Source: Muricomes intestini (GTDB lineage: Bacteria; Bacillota; Clostridia; Lachnospirales; Lachnospiraceae). Taken from it: a DNA stretch of 64,000 bases. This document shows, piece after piece, positions 15,996 to 24,341 of this stretch. The notes beneath the pieces are model-generated. The model did not search any database. It was given only the letters and a program-made list of their open reading frames with translations, and was not told where the DNA came from. The stretch covers positions 124,001 through 188,000 of the forward strand of contig NZ_SLZZ01000003.1 of the NCBI RefSeq assembly GCF_004346165.1, read 5' to 3'. The position numbers and the translations under genes were made by a program. Numbering within the stretch: position 1 is the stretch's first letter; every line of letters begins with the position of its first letter.

Positions 15996-17327
15996 TTACA
16001 TCTTATACAGATAGTTGGCAATCTCCCACTCTGTGACCTGCATGCTGTAATCCCGGTATTCCTTCTTATACGCAGCAATCATTTTTGCTGCCAGATCCTC
16101 CCCCAGCACTTTGCAGATAAAAGTATCCTTCTCAAGCTCATGAACCGCCTCCAGAAGGCTTCCCGGAAGTGCCTCCAGATGCAGTTGCTCCAGCTGCTCT
16201 GCCGACATGTCCTGTATATCTTCATCCACACTGTTCTGGGGCACAATTTTATTCCTAATGCCATCCATACCCGCTGCCAGCAAAACTGCCAATACCAGAT
16301 ACGGATTGGCCGACGGATCTGGACTCCTAAGCTCGATTCTCGTCTTTTCCCCTCCCACAGAGGGAATCCTGATTAAAGGACTCCTTGTTTTTGCAGACCA
16401 TGACATATATACAGGAGCCTCATATCCGGGCACAAACCGCTTATAAGAATTCACAGTCGGATTTGCTATACATGTGATTGCCTTCATGTGCCGGAACAGA
16501 CCACCTATAAAATAATATGCCTCCTGACTCAGCCCATTTTTATCACTGCTGTCCTGAAATATATTGGTGCCTTCTTTTGACAGGGACAGATTGATATGCA
16601 TCCCTGAACCGTGAGCCTCGCTTTTGGGCTTCGGCATAAATGTTGCATGAAGCCCATGGCGCTTTGCAATGGTTCTGACAACCAACTTAAAGGTCATAAT
16701 GTTGTCTGCTGCAATAAGAGCTTCATCATATCGGAAATCTATCTCATGCTGGGCGGGAGCAATTTCATGATGAGATGTCTCTATTTCAAATCCCATCTGT
16801 TCCAGAGTCAGAACCATGTCTCTCCTTGCATTTTCACCAAGATCAAGAGGCCCTACATCAAAATATCCTCCCTGCTCATGGGTGATTGTTGTGGGAATGC
16901 CATTCTCATCTGTGTGGAACAGAAAAAACTCACACTCCGGCCCCACATTCACGGTATATCCCATCTCCGCCGCCTCACGGACAGCTTTTTTCAGAATATA
17001 CCTGGAGCCGCCCTCATAAGGTGTCCCGTCCGCGCGGTGCACGTCACAAATAAAACGTGCCACCTTGCCCTGCTGCGGCCTCCACGGAAATATCTCAAAT
17101 GTATTCAAATCAGGATATAAGTACATATCCGGTGATTCTGAATTTGGATAGCCCTTTATGGCAGAGCTGTCAAACATGCATTCATTGTTCAGCACCTTCT
17201 CCAGCTGGCTTGCCGTAACAGCCATATTTTTCATAGTGCCGTAAATATCCGTAAACTGAAGGCGAATGAACCCCACATCCTCTTCTTCCACCAATTCCAG
17301 GATATCCTCTCTCGTGTAATTATGCAT
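15996..17327 (-). CDS. glnA: Glutamine synthetase, type I
   Basis: A 443-residue dodecameric enzyme that makes glutamine from glutamate, ammonia and ATP. Landmarks: N-terminal beta-grasp region with FIRLQFTDIYGTMKN, VGPECEFFLF (metal-binding Glu), HHEIAPAQHEIDFRYD, HGSGMHINLSL (catalytic loop His/Asn), and SRSP-like NRSP region SAKTRSPLIRIP. The adenylylation Tyr loop typical of the enterobacterial long form is not evident, consistent with the feedback-inhibited GSI-alpha type of Firmicutes. It has a perfect sigma-A promoter (17472-17500) and a 140-base leader. The ANTAR regulator follows it. Confidence 0.97.
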   Translation of the reverse strand: MHNYTREDILELVEEEDVGFIRLQFTDIYGTMKNMAVTASQLEKVLNNECMFDSSAIKGYPNSESPDMYLYPDLNTFEIFPWRPQQGKVARFICDVHRADGTPYEGGSRYILKKAVREAAEMGYTVNVGPECEFFLFHTDENGIPTTITHEQGGYFDVGPLDLGENARRDMVLTLEQMGFEIETSHHEIAPAQHEIDFRYDEALIAADNIMTFKLVVRTIAKRHGLHATFMPKPKSEAHGSGMHINLSLSKEGTNIFQDSSDKNGLSQEAYYFIGGLFRHMKAITCIANPTVNSYKRFVPGYEAPVYMSWSAKTRSPLIRIPSVGGEKTRIELRSPDPSANPYLVLAVLLAAGMDGIRNKIVPQNSVDEDIQDMSAEQLEQLHLEALPGSLLEAVHELEKDTFICKVLGEDLAAKMIAAYKKEYRDYSMQVTEWEIANYLYKM

Positions 17328-17471
17328 AGCATTACCTCCTAACCGTAAAATCCAGTGTACTGTATCATTTTGCCGCCCTATAGTTTTCTGAAAACCAGTT
17401 CTGTAATTCTTAGTTTTCCCACAATTTAAAAAGGAATGCTTTTCCTGAGAAAAACACCCTTGTTTTGTACT

Positions 17472-17500
17472 ATTATAATTATTTGACGGAGAAATGTCAA
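17472..17500 (-). promoter_or_regulatory. glnA promoter
   Basis: On the minus strand, TTGACA (17495-17500), 17 bases, TATAAT (17472-17477): a consensus sigma-A promoter. The leader between here and the glnA ATG (17327) is about 140 nt and contains several short hairpins, but no clear pair of hexaloop ANTAR targets. Confidence 0.85.
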
Positions 17501-17514
17501 TCTATCTTCGTGCA

Positions 17515-17763
17515 CTATCTTATAAATTTGCCGATTTGAATCCTAAGCTGCTCAAAATCACCATTATGTACCAGAAGTTCCATTTGTTCCTGTATATTCA
17601 GACTGTAGATTCCTAAAATAGATTTGGCATCTACTGTTCTCCTTCCCTGAATCAGGTCCGTGTCCCCTTTATAATTCCTGACCAACCATGCAAATTCCTG
17701 GATTTCGTCCAATGTTAAAAACCTCAGACTTACTGAATTTACTGCCGATGTTCCTCCCATCAT
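17515..17763 (-). CDS. HPr-like protein lacking the phosphorylatable His (Crh-like)
   Basis: An 82-residue protein with the HPr fold pattern. The region around regulatory Ser46 of HPr is kept: VDAKSILGIYSLNIQEQMEL aligns with the VNLKSIMGVMSLGIAKGAEI segment of HPr. The GIHARPA loop with the PTS phosphocysteine-donor His15 is absent, so it cannot be a phosphocarrier. That is the condition seen in Crh, a catabolite-repression cofactor. Start ATG at 17763 with AGGAGG 8 bases upstream. It is monocistronic, with its own -10 (TATAAT) and a leader inverted repeat. Function as a regulator is inference. Confidence 0.72.
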   Translation of the reverse strand: MMGGTSAVNSVSLRFLTLDEIQEFAWLVRNYKGDTDLIQGRRTVDAKSILGIYSLNIQEQMELLVHNGDFEQLRIQIGKFIR

Positions 17764-17787
17764 AGCTTTATCCTCCTGCCTTCTGCA

Positions 17788-17836
17788 AATAATTGTCTGC
17801 CGCTTTCAGTAAAACTGCCTGTACGCGGCAATTATT
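17788..17836 (-). promoter_or_regulatory. Leader inverted repeat of the HPr-like gene
   Basis: AATAATTG (17788-17795) and CAATTATT (17829-17836) are perfect inverted arms, with CCGC/GCGG nested inside. It lies between the -10 and the ribosome site of the HPr-like gene and could be a regulatory hairpin or attenuator stem. Role unknown. Confidence 0.4.
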
Positions 17837-17911
17837 TTTTAAAAACAGGATTGATTATACACCATTTCATGAAATAAAAAAAGAGGACTTTTCTAATCAT
17901 TTTATAACCTG

Positions 17912-18112
17912 GTAACAGTTCAGCCATGCGAATTTTCGACAGCGTAGGCAGGAGAAAGCTTGCTTTCGTATGCATATGCTGCCGAAAATTCATATAGCGC
18001 TCTGCCACAGCGAGATGAAGCGCAGCACATGTCCTTGGTTAGCAACCGTAGTGTGGTTGTTTAACAAGGACGGTACCCTTGGGGTGGAATCGAGCTGATG
18101 GCTAACTGTTAC
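17912..18112. repeat. Repeat family C, copy 2 (full-length, about 200 bp)
   Basis: Begins GTAACAGTTCAGCCATGCG and ends GATGGCTAACTGTTAC, inverted ends of about 15 bp. The interior has further hairpins. No open reading frame. It fills most of the 345-base gap 17764-18108 and runs 4 bases into the fructokinase gene, supplying its TAA stop (18109-18111). Length and terminal repeats fit a MITE-like element. Confidence 0.75.
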
Positions 18113-19062
18113 ATAACCTGAAGTACCTCTTCTTTTTCCGGCATGGAACGTATCGCTCCTTTCCGTGTAGTAATCAATGCTGCTGCTGCATTTGCAAAGG
18201 TAAGCATCTCTCCAAGTTTTTCCTCTGTCAAGTTGTCAAGGCCATACTCCAGCACATAATTCAGTGCACTGCCGCAAAAAGTATCCCCCGCGCCGGTTGT
18301 TTCAATCGTGTCCACCTTATAACCTTTTCTCTCCACCCGCATATCTTTATAATAAGCCCGGCTTCCATCCTTTCCAAGGGTGAGCAGAATCAACGGAATA
18401 TGATACTCCTCCTGAAGATACTGAACCGCCTCATCGTAATCCTCTTTGCCGGAAACAAACTGAACCTCATTGTCCGAAATTTTCAGGACATCACAAAACC
18501 CGAAACCATACTCCATCTGCTCTTTCGCCAAATCCAGTGAGCTCCAGAGAGGAGGACGTAAGTTTGGGTCAAAAGAAATCAACAGACCATTCTCCCTAGC
18601 GATATTCAAGGCCTTCTTCGTCGCCTTTCGAACTCCTTCATGGGTCATTGACAATGTACCGAAATGAAAGATTTTTGACTGTTTCAGAAATTCAGGATCA
18701 ATCTCCTCTTCTGTCAGCATCATGTCTGCTCCCGGATTTCTGTAAAAAGAAAACTCACGGTCTCCATCGGGATATGTATGAACAAAAGCCAGTGTTGTGT
18801 TGACTTTTGTATCCATCTGAAGATTAGAGGTGTTGATTCCAGCCTCGTCCAGTGTGTCCTTTAGCAGGACACCAAACTGATCTGTTCCTACTTTTCCGAG
18901 GAATGCCGTTTTTTTTCCCATCTTATTCAGCATAGCGAGCACATTGCAAGGCGCTCCGCCGGGGCAGGCCTCAAACATATTATTGCCCTGCTCACTCTCT
19001 CCATTCATTGTAAAATCAATTAATAACTCTCCCAGCGCGATTACATCCAGCTTCTTTTCCAT
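18109..19062 (-). CDS. PfkB-family fructokinase
   Basis: A 317-residue ribokinase-family sugar kinase, best matched by fructokinases (ScrK): fructose plus ATP to fructose-6-phosphate. N-terminal VIALGELLIDFTMNG, the sugar-binding FEACPGGAPCNVLAML, and the C-terminal catalytic ETTGAGDTFCGSALNYVLE (base Asp near residue 254) are all typical. It is flanked by repeats on both sides (family C downstream, E upstream). The final TAA is part of the terminal GTTAC of repeat C, so the natural C terminus has been set by the insertion. No sucrose hydrolase or transporter gene is adjacent. Confidence 0.9.
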   Translation of the reverse strand: MEKKLDVIALGELLIDFTMNGESEQGNNMFEACPGGAPCNVLAMLNKMGKKTAFLGKVGTDQFGVLLKDTLDEAGINTSNLQMDTKVNTTLAFVHTYPDGDREFSFYRNPGADMMLTEEEIDPEFLKQSKIFHFGTLSMTHEGVRKATKKALNIARENGLLISFDPNLRPPLWSSLDLAKEQMEYGFGFCDVLKISDNEVQFVSGKEDYDEAVQYLQEEYHIPLILLTLGKDGSRAYYKDMRVERKGYKVDTIETTGAGDTFCGSALNYVLEYGLDNLTEEKLGEMLTFANAAAALITTRKGAIRSMPEKEEVLQVM

Positions 19063-19087
19063 AACCGTCTCTCCTTTGTTTATTATT

Positions 19088-19175
19088 GTAACTATTCAGA
19101 ACCAAGCTCGAAAACCCATCGTTTTCTCACGGTTTGGCTCTCTCCAAATATATCTGCTTGTTTCTGAACAGTTAC
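19088..19175. repeat. Repeat family E, copy 1
   Basis: About 88 bp with inverted ends GTAACTATTCAGAACCAAGC and GCTTGTTTCTGAACAGTTAC. Its reverse complement shares the order CAGA-CA-GCAGATATATTTGG, GAGAGCCAA, GAAAAC, GGTTTTC with the element at 43699-43835. It sits between the fructokinase start and the stop of the CobW-like gene. Confidence 0.65.
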
Positions 19176-19177
19176 AC

Positions 19178-20125
19178 TTAATTGAAATACACCAGTTCCT
19201 CTATAGGTTCTGCTGCTTCTATGTGCTCTGCCTCCAGAACCGGTCCTATGCCGCGGTACACAGATACTCTCTTAAAACCTACCTTGGCCCGCACAGTTAC
19301 CCACTGTCCCGGATTCAATTTAGGTGTGTAGGCGCTTTTACAGACATAACCGAGAAATGTAGTGTCGTCCGCACAGCAGGTCATTGCCATACGTCCCGGG
19401 AAAAATACCTTGGAGGGAAAGCCTTTGGGCTTTACCACTCTTGCCGTAAATTCTACGGTCTTGCCTTTATACCGGTCTGGATTGTCCATCACATCCACAT
19501 ACCAGATTCCGTAATCTTCTCGGTGCACCTCAATTACCGGAGCATCCAAGTCATAGGGAACATCACCCTCAAAAATGTCTTCCACTTCGCCATTTCCATC
19601 TTCAAATATTACCTCGGCCTGGGGGCTTACCACCTTAACACTGCGTCTGTAGCCTGCCAGCGGCTTTCTGTCCGCACAGCGGTTAAAAATAACCATCTCC
19701 GAATCCCGAACCATCTCTACAAACAGGGGCTTGAGATTTGTCAGATACATCTGAAAGGTACTGGCATCTACCGTAGTTATTTTTTGCTCAATTCCCCAGC
19801 CTTTGGGCAGCTTAAGCTTTTCAAAATCGCTGACCTTCCACATGCCGTTATACTCTACAACAACACGCTCCGGATGATACTTCTTATCCATCTTTTCAAG
19901 CCAGTCTTCTGTCAAATCACCTTGTTCCTTCACGCATTCTACCTTCACGTTATATTTTAACATGTCCTGGGGACTGTACTCACCTTCGCCTTCCTCGCAT
20001 AGAATCAAAAGCGTTGTGCCCTCAATCTGGAAATAATCCTGCTTGAGTGTAAAGTTCAAAAACTCTGTCTTCCCACTGTCCAGAAATCCCGTCATCAGAT
20101 ATACCATTACATCAGGTTCTGTCAT
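19178..20125 (-). CDS. CobW-like GTPase fused to a DUF1980 (YcgQ-type) domain
   Basis: A 315-residue protein. Residues 1-185 are a G3E/CobW P-loop domain (GFLDSGKTEF Walker A; the metal motif CxCC is missing). Residues 200-315 resemble the C-terminal DUF1980 domain of YcgQ, with VEFTARVVKPKGFP and the conserved MAMTCCADDTTFLGYVC. In Bacillus, ycgQR and a CobW-family gene both belong to zinc-limitation responses, so a role in zinc or other metal allocation is likely. It follows the His-rich CobW gene by 53 bases, probably in one operon. Loss of CxCC suggests a partner rather than a stand-alone metallochaperone. Confidence 0.75.
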   Translation of the reverse strand: MTEPDVMVYLMTGFLDSGKTEFLNFTLKQDYFQIEGTTLLILCEEGEGEYSPQDMLKYNVKVECVKEQGDLTEDWLEKMDKKYHPERVVVEYNGMWKVSDFEKLKLPKGWGIEQKITTVDASTFQMYLTNLKPLFVEMVRDSEMVIFNRCADRKPLAGYRRSVKVVSPQAEVIFEDGNGEVEDIFEGDVPYDLDAPVIEVHREDYGIWYVDVMDNPDRYKGKTVEFTARVVKPKGFPSKVFFPGRMAMTCCADDTTFLGYVCKSAYTPKLNPGQWVTVRAKVGFKRVSVYRGIGPVLEAEHIEAAEPIEELVYFN

Positions 20126-20178
20126 TTCTTCATCTCTCCAATTCTCCCTGCAGATTTTTGATCTGGCAGGCCGTCAGC

Positions 20179-21243
20179 TTATTCTGCTTTAAATAATTCG
20201 GCCAGCTTTGCTTCATTTAACTTAGAGCCGATTACACAGATTCTGCCTGTATATTCAGCTGCACCGCTGCGCACCTCATGTTCTCCCGGAACCATATCAA
20301 AATAAATCCATTCTCCGTCGCCTGCAACTATGCCTTTGGCACGAAGAATAACCCCAAATGATTCATCCTTTTCCAGGGTTGTCAGGATGTCCCCGATTTC
20401 ATCCTTTGTATACTTCCGGATTGTTTCACGGCCCCAGCTTGAAAAGACCTCATCTGCATGGTGATACTCTTCATGGTGATGGTCATGTTCCCCGTGATGA
20501 TGCTCGTGTTCTTCATGATGGTGCTCATGGCTGTGCCCCTCACAGTGGTGATCATGGTCATGCCCGCAGCCGCATGTACCGCCGTGTTCGTGATGTTTTC
20601 CGCATTCGGGGCATATGATTTCAGCCAGCAGCTCTTCCTCAAGAGACTTACTTCCCTCCATGGTTTCCAAAAGCTTTTCCCCTGTCAGCTGTTCAATCGG
20701 CGTTGTGATAATCGGAGCTTTTTGGTTCAGCTCTCTGAGAATCTGATAACTTTCCTCAATTTTTTCCGGTTTTGCCTTATCTGTTCGGCTCAAAATAATT
20801 GCTCCGGCATATTCCACCTGATTGCTGAAAAACTCTCCAAAGTTATTCTTATAAATCCGGCATTTTGTAGCATCCACCATTGTTGTAAAGCTATTGAGTT
20901 GCGCATCAAGCTCACCCTGTACGTCCTGAACCGCCTTTATGACATCTGAAAGCTTCCCCACTCCCGATGGCTCAATTATGATTCTGTCCGGATGGTATGT
21001 ATCCACCACTTCCTTCAGAGATTCGCCGAAGTCACCCACCAGAGAACAACAGATACACCCGGAATTCATCTCACGGATTTCAATCCCTGATTCTTTGAGG
21101 AATCCACCGTCTATCCCGATTTCTCCAAACTCATTTTCAATAAGTACTACCTGCTCTCCCTTAAATGCTTCCTTCAACATTTTCTTAATAAATGTTGTCT
21201 TTCCGGCTCCGAGAAATCCGGAAATAATATCAATTTTAGTCAA
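20179..21243 (-). CDS. CobW/G3E-family GTPase metallochaperone with His-rich insert
   Basis: A 354-residue GTPase of the COG0523 group. Walker A GFLGAGKTTF (residues 9-18), metal-binding GCICCSL (Cys 63, 65, 66), and the C-terminal CobW_C domain (about 275-354). Between them (about 205-265) is a strongly metal-binding segment: CPECGKHHEHGG, CGCGHDHDHHC and repeated H/E blocks. Such proteins deliver zinc, cobalt or nickel to client enzymes at the cost of GTP. It follows xthA by 24 bases and precedes a second CobW-like gene, in the same direction as a peptide/nickel-type importer further upstream. Metal identity cannot be read from sequence. Confidence 0.92.
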   Translation of the reverse strand: MTKIDIISGFLGAGKTTFIKKMLKEAFKGEQVVLIENEFGEIGIDGGFLKESGIEIREMNSGCICCSLVGDFGESLKEVVDTYHPDRIIIEPSGVGKLSDVIKAVQDVQGELDAQLNSFTTMVDATKCRIYKNNFGEFFSNQVEYAGAIILSRTDKAKPEKIEESYQILRELNQKAPIITTPIEQLTGEKLLETMEGSKSLEEELLAEIICPECGKHHEHGGTCGCGHDHDHHCEGHSHEHHHEEHEHHHGEHDHHHEEYHHADEVFSSWGRETIRKYTKDEIGDILTTLEKDESFGVILRAKGIVAGDGEWIYFDMVPGEHEVRSGAAEYTGRICVIGSKLNEAKLAELFKAE

Positions 21244-21267
21244 AATAACTGCCTCCTGTTTTTGCTT

Positions 21268-22020
21268 TTATCGTATATCAAGTTCAACGGGGCAATGGTC
21301 TGAGCCCATAACCTCTGTCAGTATCTTCGCATCAACCAGTCTCTCCTTTAAACTTTCTGAAACGCAGAAATAATCAATACGCCACCCTGCATTCTTCTCT
21401 CTTGCACGGAAGCGATAAGACCACCATGAATAGATTCCCTCCTGGTCAGGATAAAAATACCGGAAAGTGTCGATGAACCCGGAGTCCAGAAGCTCTGTGA
21501 ACTTTTCTCGTTCCTCGTCCGTAAACCCGGCATTCTTCCGGTTTGTCTTTGGATTTTTCAGATCAATTTCTTTGTGGGCCACATTCATATCTCCTGTAAC
21601 TATAACCGGTTTGCTTTCTTCCAGCTTTTTAAGATATGCCCTGAAATCATCCTCCCATTTCATGCGGTAGTCCAGCCTTGCAAGCTCATTCTGGGAGTTT
21701 GGTGTATATACTGTCACAAAGAAAAAATCTTCAAATTCCAAGGTAATGACACGCCCCTCCTGGTCATGTTCCTCAATTCCGATGCCATATAACACAGACA
21801 GCGGCTCCTTTTTTGTAAATACAGCCGTTCCTGAGTATCCTTTCTTAACCGCGTAATTCCAATATTGGTGATATCCCTCCAGGTTCAGCTCCAGCTGTCC
21901 TTCCTGCATCTTCGTTTCCTGCAGGCAAAATATATCCGCATCCGCCTGAAGAAAGAAATCCATGAAGCCTTTCTGCACACATGCACGGATTCCATTTACA
22001 TTCCATGATATAAGTTTCAT
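21268..22020 (-). CDS. xthA: Exodeoxyribonuclease III (AP endonuclease)
   Basis: A 250-residue Mg-dependent repair nuclease that cuts 5' of abasic sites and removes blocked 3' ends. N terminus [19 protein letters not shown], catalytic FCLQETKM (Glu about 35), [14 protein letters not shown] (Asp/Asn), [12 protein letters not shown] and the terminal [10 protein letters not shown] (catalytic Asp-His) are all present. The frame is open to 22068, but GGAGG sits 5 bases before the ATG at 22020, which also starts the conserved fold. It lies between truA (repeat D in the gap) and the CobW genes. Confidence 0.96.
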   Translation of the reverse strand: MKLISWNVNGIRACVQKGFMDFFLQADADIFCLQETKMQEGQLELNLEGYHQYWNYAVKKGYSGTAVFTKKEPLSVLYGIGIEEHDQEGRVITLEFEDFFFVTVYTPNSQNELARLDYRMKWEDDFRAYLKKLEESKPVIVTGDMNVAHKEIDLKNPKTNRKNAGFTDEEREKFTELLDSGFIDTFRYFYPDQEGIYSWWSYRFRAREKNAGWRIDYFCVSESLKERLVDAKILTEVMGSDHCPVELDIR

Positions 22021-22037
22021 ACCTACCTCCTTATCTC

Positions 22038-22094
22038 CCGGTGCACTGTCTTGTCGGCATTTTGCCAAATATCTTCAATGAGACAGTGCACCAG
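22038..22094. repeat. Repeat family D, copy 2 (shortened)
   Basis: About 57 bp: CCGGTGCACTGTCTTGTCGG to CTTCAATGAGACAGTGCACC. Ends match family D at 15901 and 44621; the internal part is shorter. It separates truA from xthA. Confidence 0.65.
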
Positions 22095-22134
22095 TATATC
22101 AGTCAGTCGACGCGAACTTCATGCCGTACCAACT

Positions 22135-22872
22135 TTATTCATAATAGACTTCTTTCAGAAACAGTCCCATGGCAGGCGCAAGAAACCCGGCATATTCCCG
22201 CTGCCCGGCCTCCAGGGCCTTCGCGGCTTCTTTCGGTGCTCTCTTACCGATGCCGATCTCCAGCAGCGTCCCTGTCAAAATGCGGACCATATGGTACATA
22301 AAGCCTGTCCCACAATATTCCATCCGTACCTTGTCGCCCTGTTTCTCAATGATTATATCATAAATTGTCCGGATTGTGGATATTTCATCTTTTTTATCTG
22401 TAAATCCTGCAAAATCATGTGTGCCTGTCAAATATCCCGCCGCTTCCTTCATGGCAGAAATGTTTAATTTATAAGGATAATGATAGCAGTATTTTCTTGT
22501 GAAAACATCCGGTTTCTCCCGGGTATCCACAAAATATTCATATCGCTTGCCTTTGGCATTTTGCCGCGCGTGAAAGCCATTTTTCATAAGCAGCATTTCT
22601 TTGACCCTGACATCCTCGGGCAGCACCGCATTTAGTTTCAGACGAAATTCATTTTCTGCTACCTTACCCGGCAGAGTCACACTTGCAGTCTGGCCCTTTG
22701 CATGTACACCCCCGTCTGTCCTGCCGGAGCCGTCTATTTTTGTTTCCCGTCCTGCCACCTGAGTGATTGCCGTTTCCAATACCTCCTGTATAGTCATCTC
22801 TGTTGTCTTTTGTCTCTGCCAGCCCTGATACCTTGTTCCGTCATACACTACAGTCAACTTATATGTCCGCAT
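22135..22872 (-). CDS. truA: tRNA pseudouridine synthase A
   Basis: A 245-residue enzyme that makes pseudouridine at positions 38-40 of the tRNA anticodon arm. The N-terminal VYDGTRYQGWQRQ, the catalytic GSGRTDGGVHAKGQ (Asp about 53) and the YMVRILTG-like FMYHMVRILTGTLLEIG segment are standard. It overlaps the end of the ABC ATPase gene by 14 bases (22859-22872), which couples it to the importer operon, an unusual partner for truA. Confidence 0.96.
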   Translation of the reverse strand: MRTYKLTVVYDGTRYQGWQRQKTTEMTIQEVLETAITQVAGRETKIDGSGRTDGGVHAKGQTASVTLPGKVAENEFRLKLNAVLPEDVRVKEMLLMKNGFHARQNAKGKRYEYFVDTREKPDVFTRKYCYHYPYKLNISAMKEAAGYLTGTHDFAGFTDKKDEISTIRTIYDIIIEKQGDKVRMEYCGTGFMYHMVRILTGTLLEIGIGKRAPKEAAKALEAGQREYAGFLAPAMGLFLKEVYYE

Positions 22873-23515
22873 ATTCCTTCACTTCTCCATCTTTTAAAAA
22901 GAGTACCCTGCTGCACAGCATACTCACTACATCCAAATCATGGGATACAAACAGGTAACATATTTTTTCCTTTTCCTGCAGTTCGCGAAGGAGCTCAATA
23001 ATCTGAGCCTGTACGGTCACATCCAGTGCAGACAAAGGCTCATCTGCTAAAATCAGCCTTGTTCCCGTCATAAGTGACAGCGCAATGCTTGCACGCTGCC
23101 TTTGCCCCCCGCTTAATTCTCTTGGGTATCGGGCATAGATTTCCGGCAGAAGATGTACCTGTTTCAGCATTTCCTCCGCTTTCCTGCGGCGTTCATCCTT
23201 TGAATATCCCCCCTGAATTCTCAAGGGTTCTTCCAGAATCCATCCGATAGTCTTTCTTGGATTTAAAGACCTAAAGGGGTCCTGAAATATCATCTGGGGA
23301 CGTTTTGTATAATGAACAATTTCTCCTTCATAATCCTTTAGCAGACCAAGGACACATTTACACAGAGTGGTTTTTCCGCTGCCGCTTTGTCCTGCCAGAC
23401 CCACAGCTTCTCCTTCATGTAATGTGAAAGAAACATCTTCCAGTACTTGTTTCCTTTGTCTTCCTTCTCTATAAAATGCATTCAGATGCTTTACTTCCAG
23501 AATCTTTTCCGCCAT
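22859..23515 (-). CDS. Peptide/nickel-type ABC transporter ATPase (DppF/NikE-like)
   Basis: A 218-residue ATPase of the oligopeptide/nickel family. Walker A GQSGSGKTTLCK near residue 42, signature LSGGQRQRASIALSLM near 133, Walker B LILADEPLSALDVTVQAQI. It is short for the family and lacks the usual C-terminal oligopeptide/dipeptide extension, like NikE-type subunits. Its ATG (23515) follows the previous gene's TAA by one base, with AGGTGA as ribosome site. The 3' end overlaps truA. Confidence 0.9.
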   Translation of the reverse strand: MAEKILEVKHLNAFYREGRQRKQVLEDVSFTLHEGEAVGLAGQSGSGKTTLCKCVLGLLKDYEGEIVHYTKRPQMIFQDPFRSLNPRKTIGWILEEPLRIQGGYSKDERRRKAEEMLKQVHLLPEIYARYPRELSGGQRQRASIALSLMTGTRLILADEPLSALDVTVQAQIIELLRELQEKEKICYLFVSHDLDVVSMLCSRVLFLKDGEVKEYADI

Positions 23516-23516
23516 C

Positions 23517-24341
23517 TTACTCACCTGCCTCTGCACATAAAAGTTCATAAAAAGCAGTACTTCTGGTGTGCCCCGGAATTGCAGCAATCAGTTCCTTTGT
23601 ATACTCTGTCCGGGGATTCTCAAATATTTCCCGGGTTATACCTTCCTCCAGTATTACACCGTCTTTCATCACCAGTACACGGCTGCACAGCTCATTTACA
23701 GCTCTCAGATTGTGTGAAATGAACAGAATCCCCATGTCATACTTTCTATTCAGCTTTTTCAGCAATTTTAATATACTCTCCTGTGTTCCTACATCCAGCG
23801 CAGTCGTCGGCTCATCTGCAATTAAAAGCTTTGGCTTACATACAATCGCCGCCGCAATCATAACCCTCTGACGCATTCCGCCGGATAACTCGTGTGGATA
23901 TTTTCCGTACAGCAAATCCGGATGATCCAGCTCTGCATCCTCCAAAGCACGTATAACTGTTTTCCTGCGCTCCGTTTTGGAAAGCACCGTGTGAAGAATC
24001 AAAGCTTCCTCTACTTGCTTTCCAATTTTCATCGTCGGGTTCAGTGCGGTCATAGGCTCCTGGAATATCATACTGATATCCTTGCCCTGGATTTTCCTCA
24101 TTTCCGCCGAGGGCAATTTCAGCAAATCAGTATCGTCCAGCAAAATACTTCCTCTTTCCAAAATCTCATGTTCCTTTGTGAGACCTGCTATAGTCAAAGC
24201 CGTCATCGTTTTCCCGGAGCCGGACTCCCCCACAATTCCAAGGATTTCTCTGTCCTGCATCTGAAACGAGATGTCCCTCACAGCCTCCTGTATTTTTCCG
24301 TTGTCCTCAAAATAAATGGACAGATTCTCTACTTTAAGCAT
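23517..24341 (-). CDS. Peptide/nickel-type ABC transporter ATPase (DppD/NikD-like)
   Basis: A 274-residue ATPase that pairs with the next gene. Walker A GESGSGKTMTALT near 45, the family's MIFQEPMTALNPTMKIGKQ, signature LSGGMRQRVMIAAAIVC and Walker B LLIADEPTTALDVGTQ. The ATG at 24341 overlaps the stop of the permease gene by one base (TAATG). The frame opens further upstream inside the permease gene, but that stretch is not similar to the family. Confidence 0.92.
   Translation of the reverse strand: MLKVENLSIYFEDNGKIQEAVRDISFQMQDREILGIVGESGSGKTMTALTIAGLTKEHEILERGSILLDDTDLLKLPSAEMRKIQGKDISMIFQEPMTALNPTMKIGKQVEEALILHTVLSKTERRKTVIRALEDAELDHPDLLYGKYPHELSGGMRQRVMIAAAIVCKPKLLIADEPTTALDVGTQESILKLLKKLNRKYDMGILFISHNLRAVNELCSRVLVMKDGVILEEGITREIFENPRTEYTKELIAAIPGHTRSTAFYELLCAEAGE

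Noticed and set aside
17340-17465. Paired hexaloop ANTAR target hairpins in the glnA leader
   Set aside because: Short hairpins exist (AGGAA/TTCCT, TGGTTTT/AAAACTA) but loops are 3-5 bases and lack the A1/G4 hexaloop pattern, and no terminator follows.
20358-20949. Open frames opposite the His-rich CobW gene
   Set aside because: Shadow frames of the CAT/CAC-rich repeat on the other strand.
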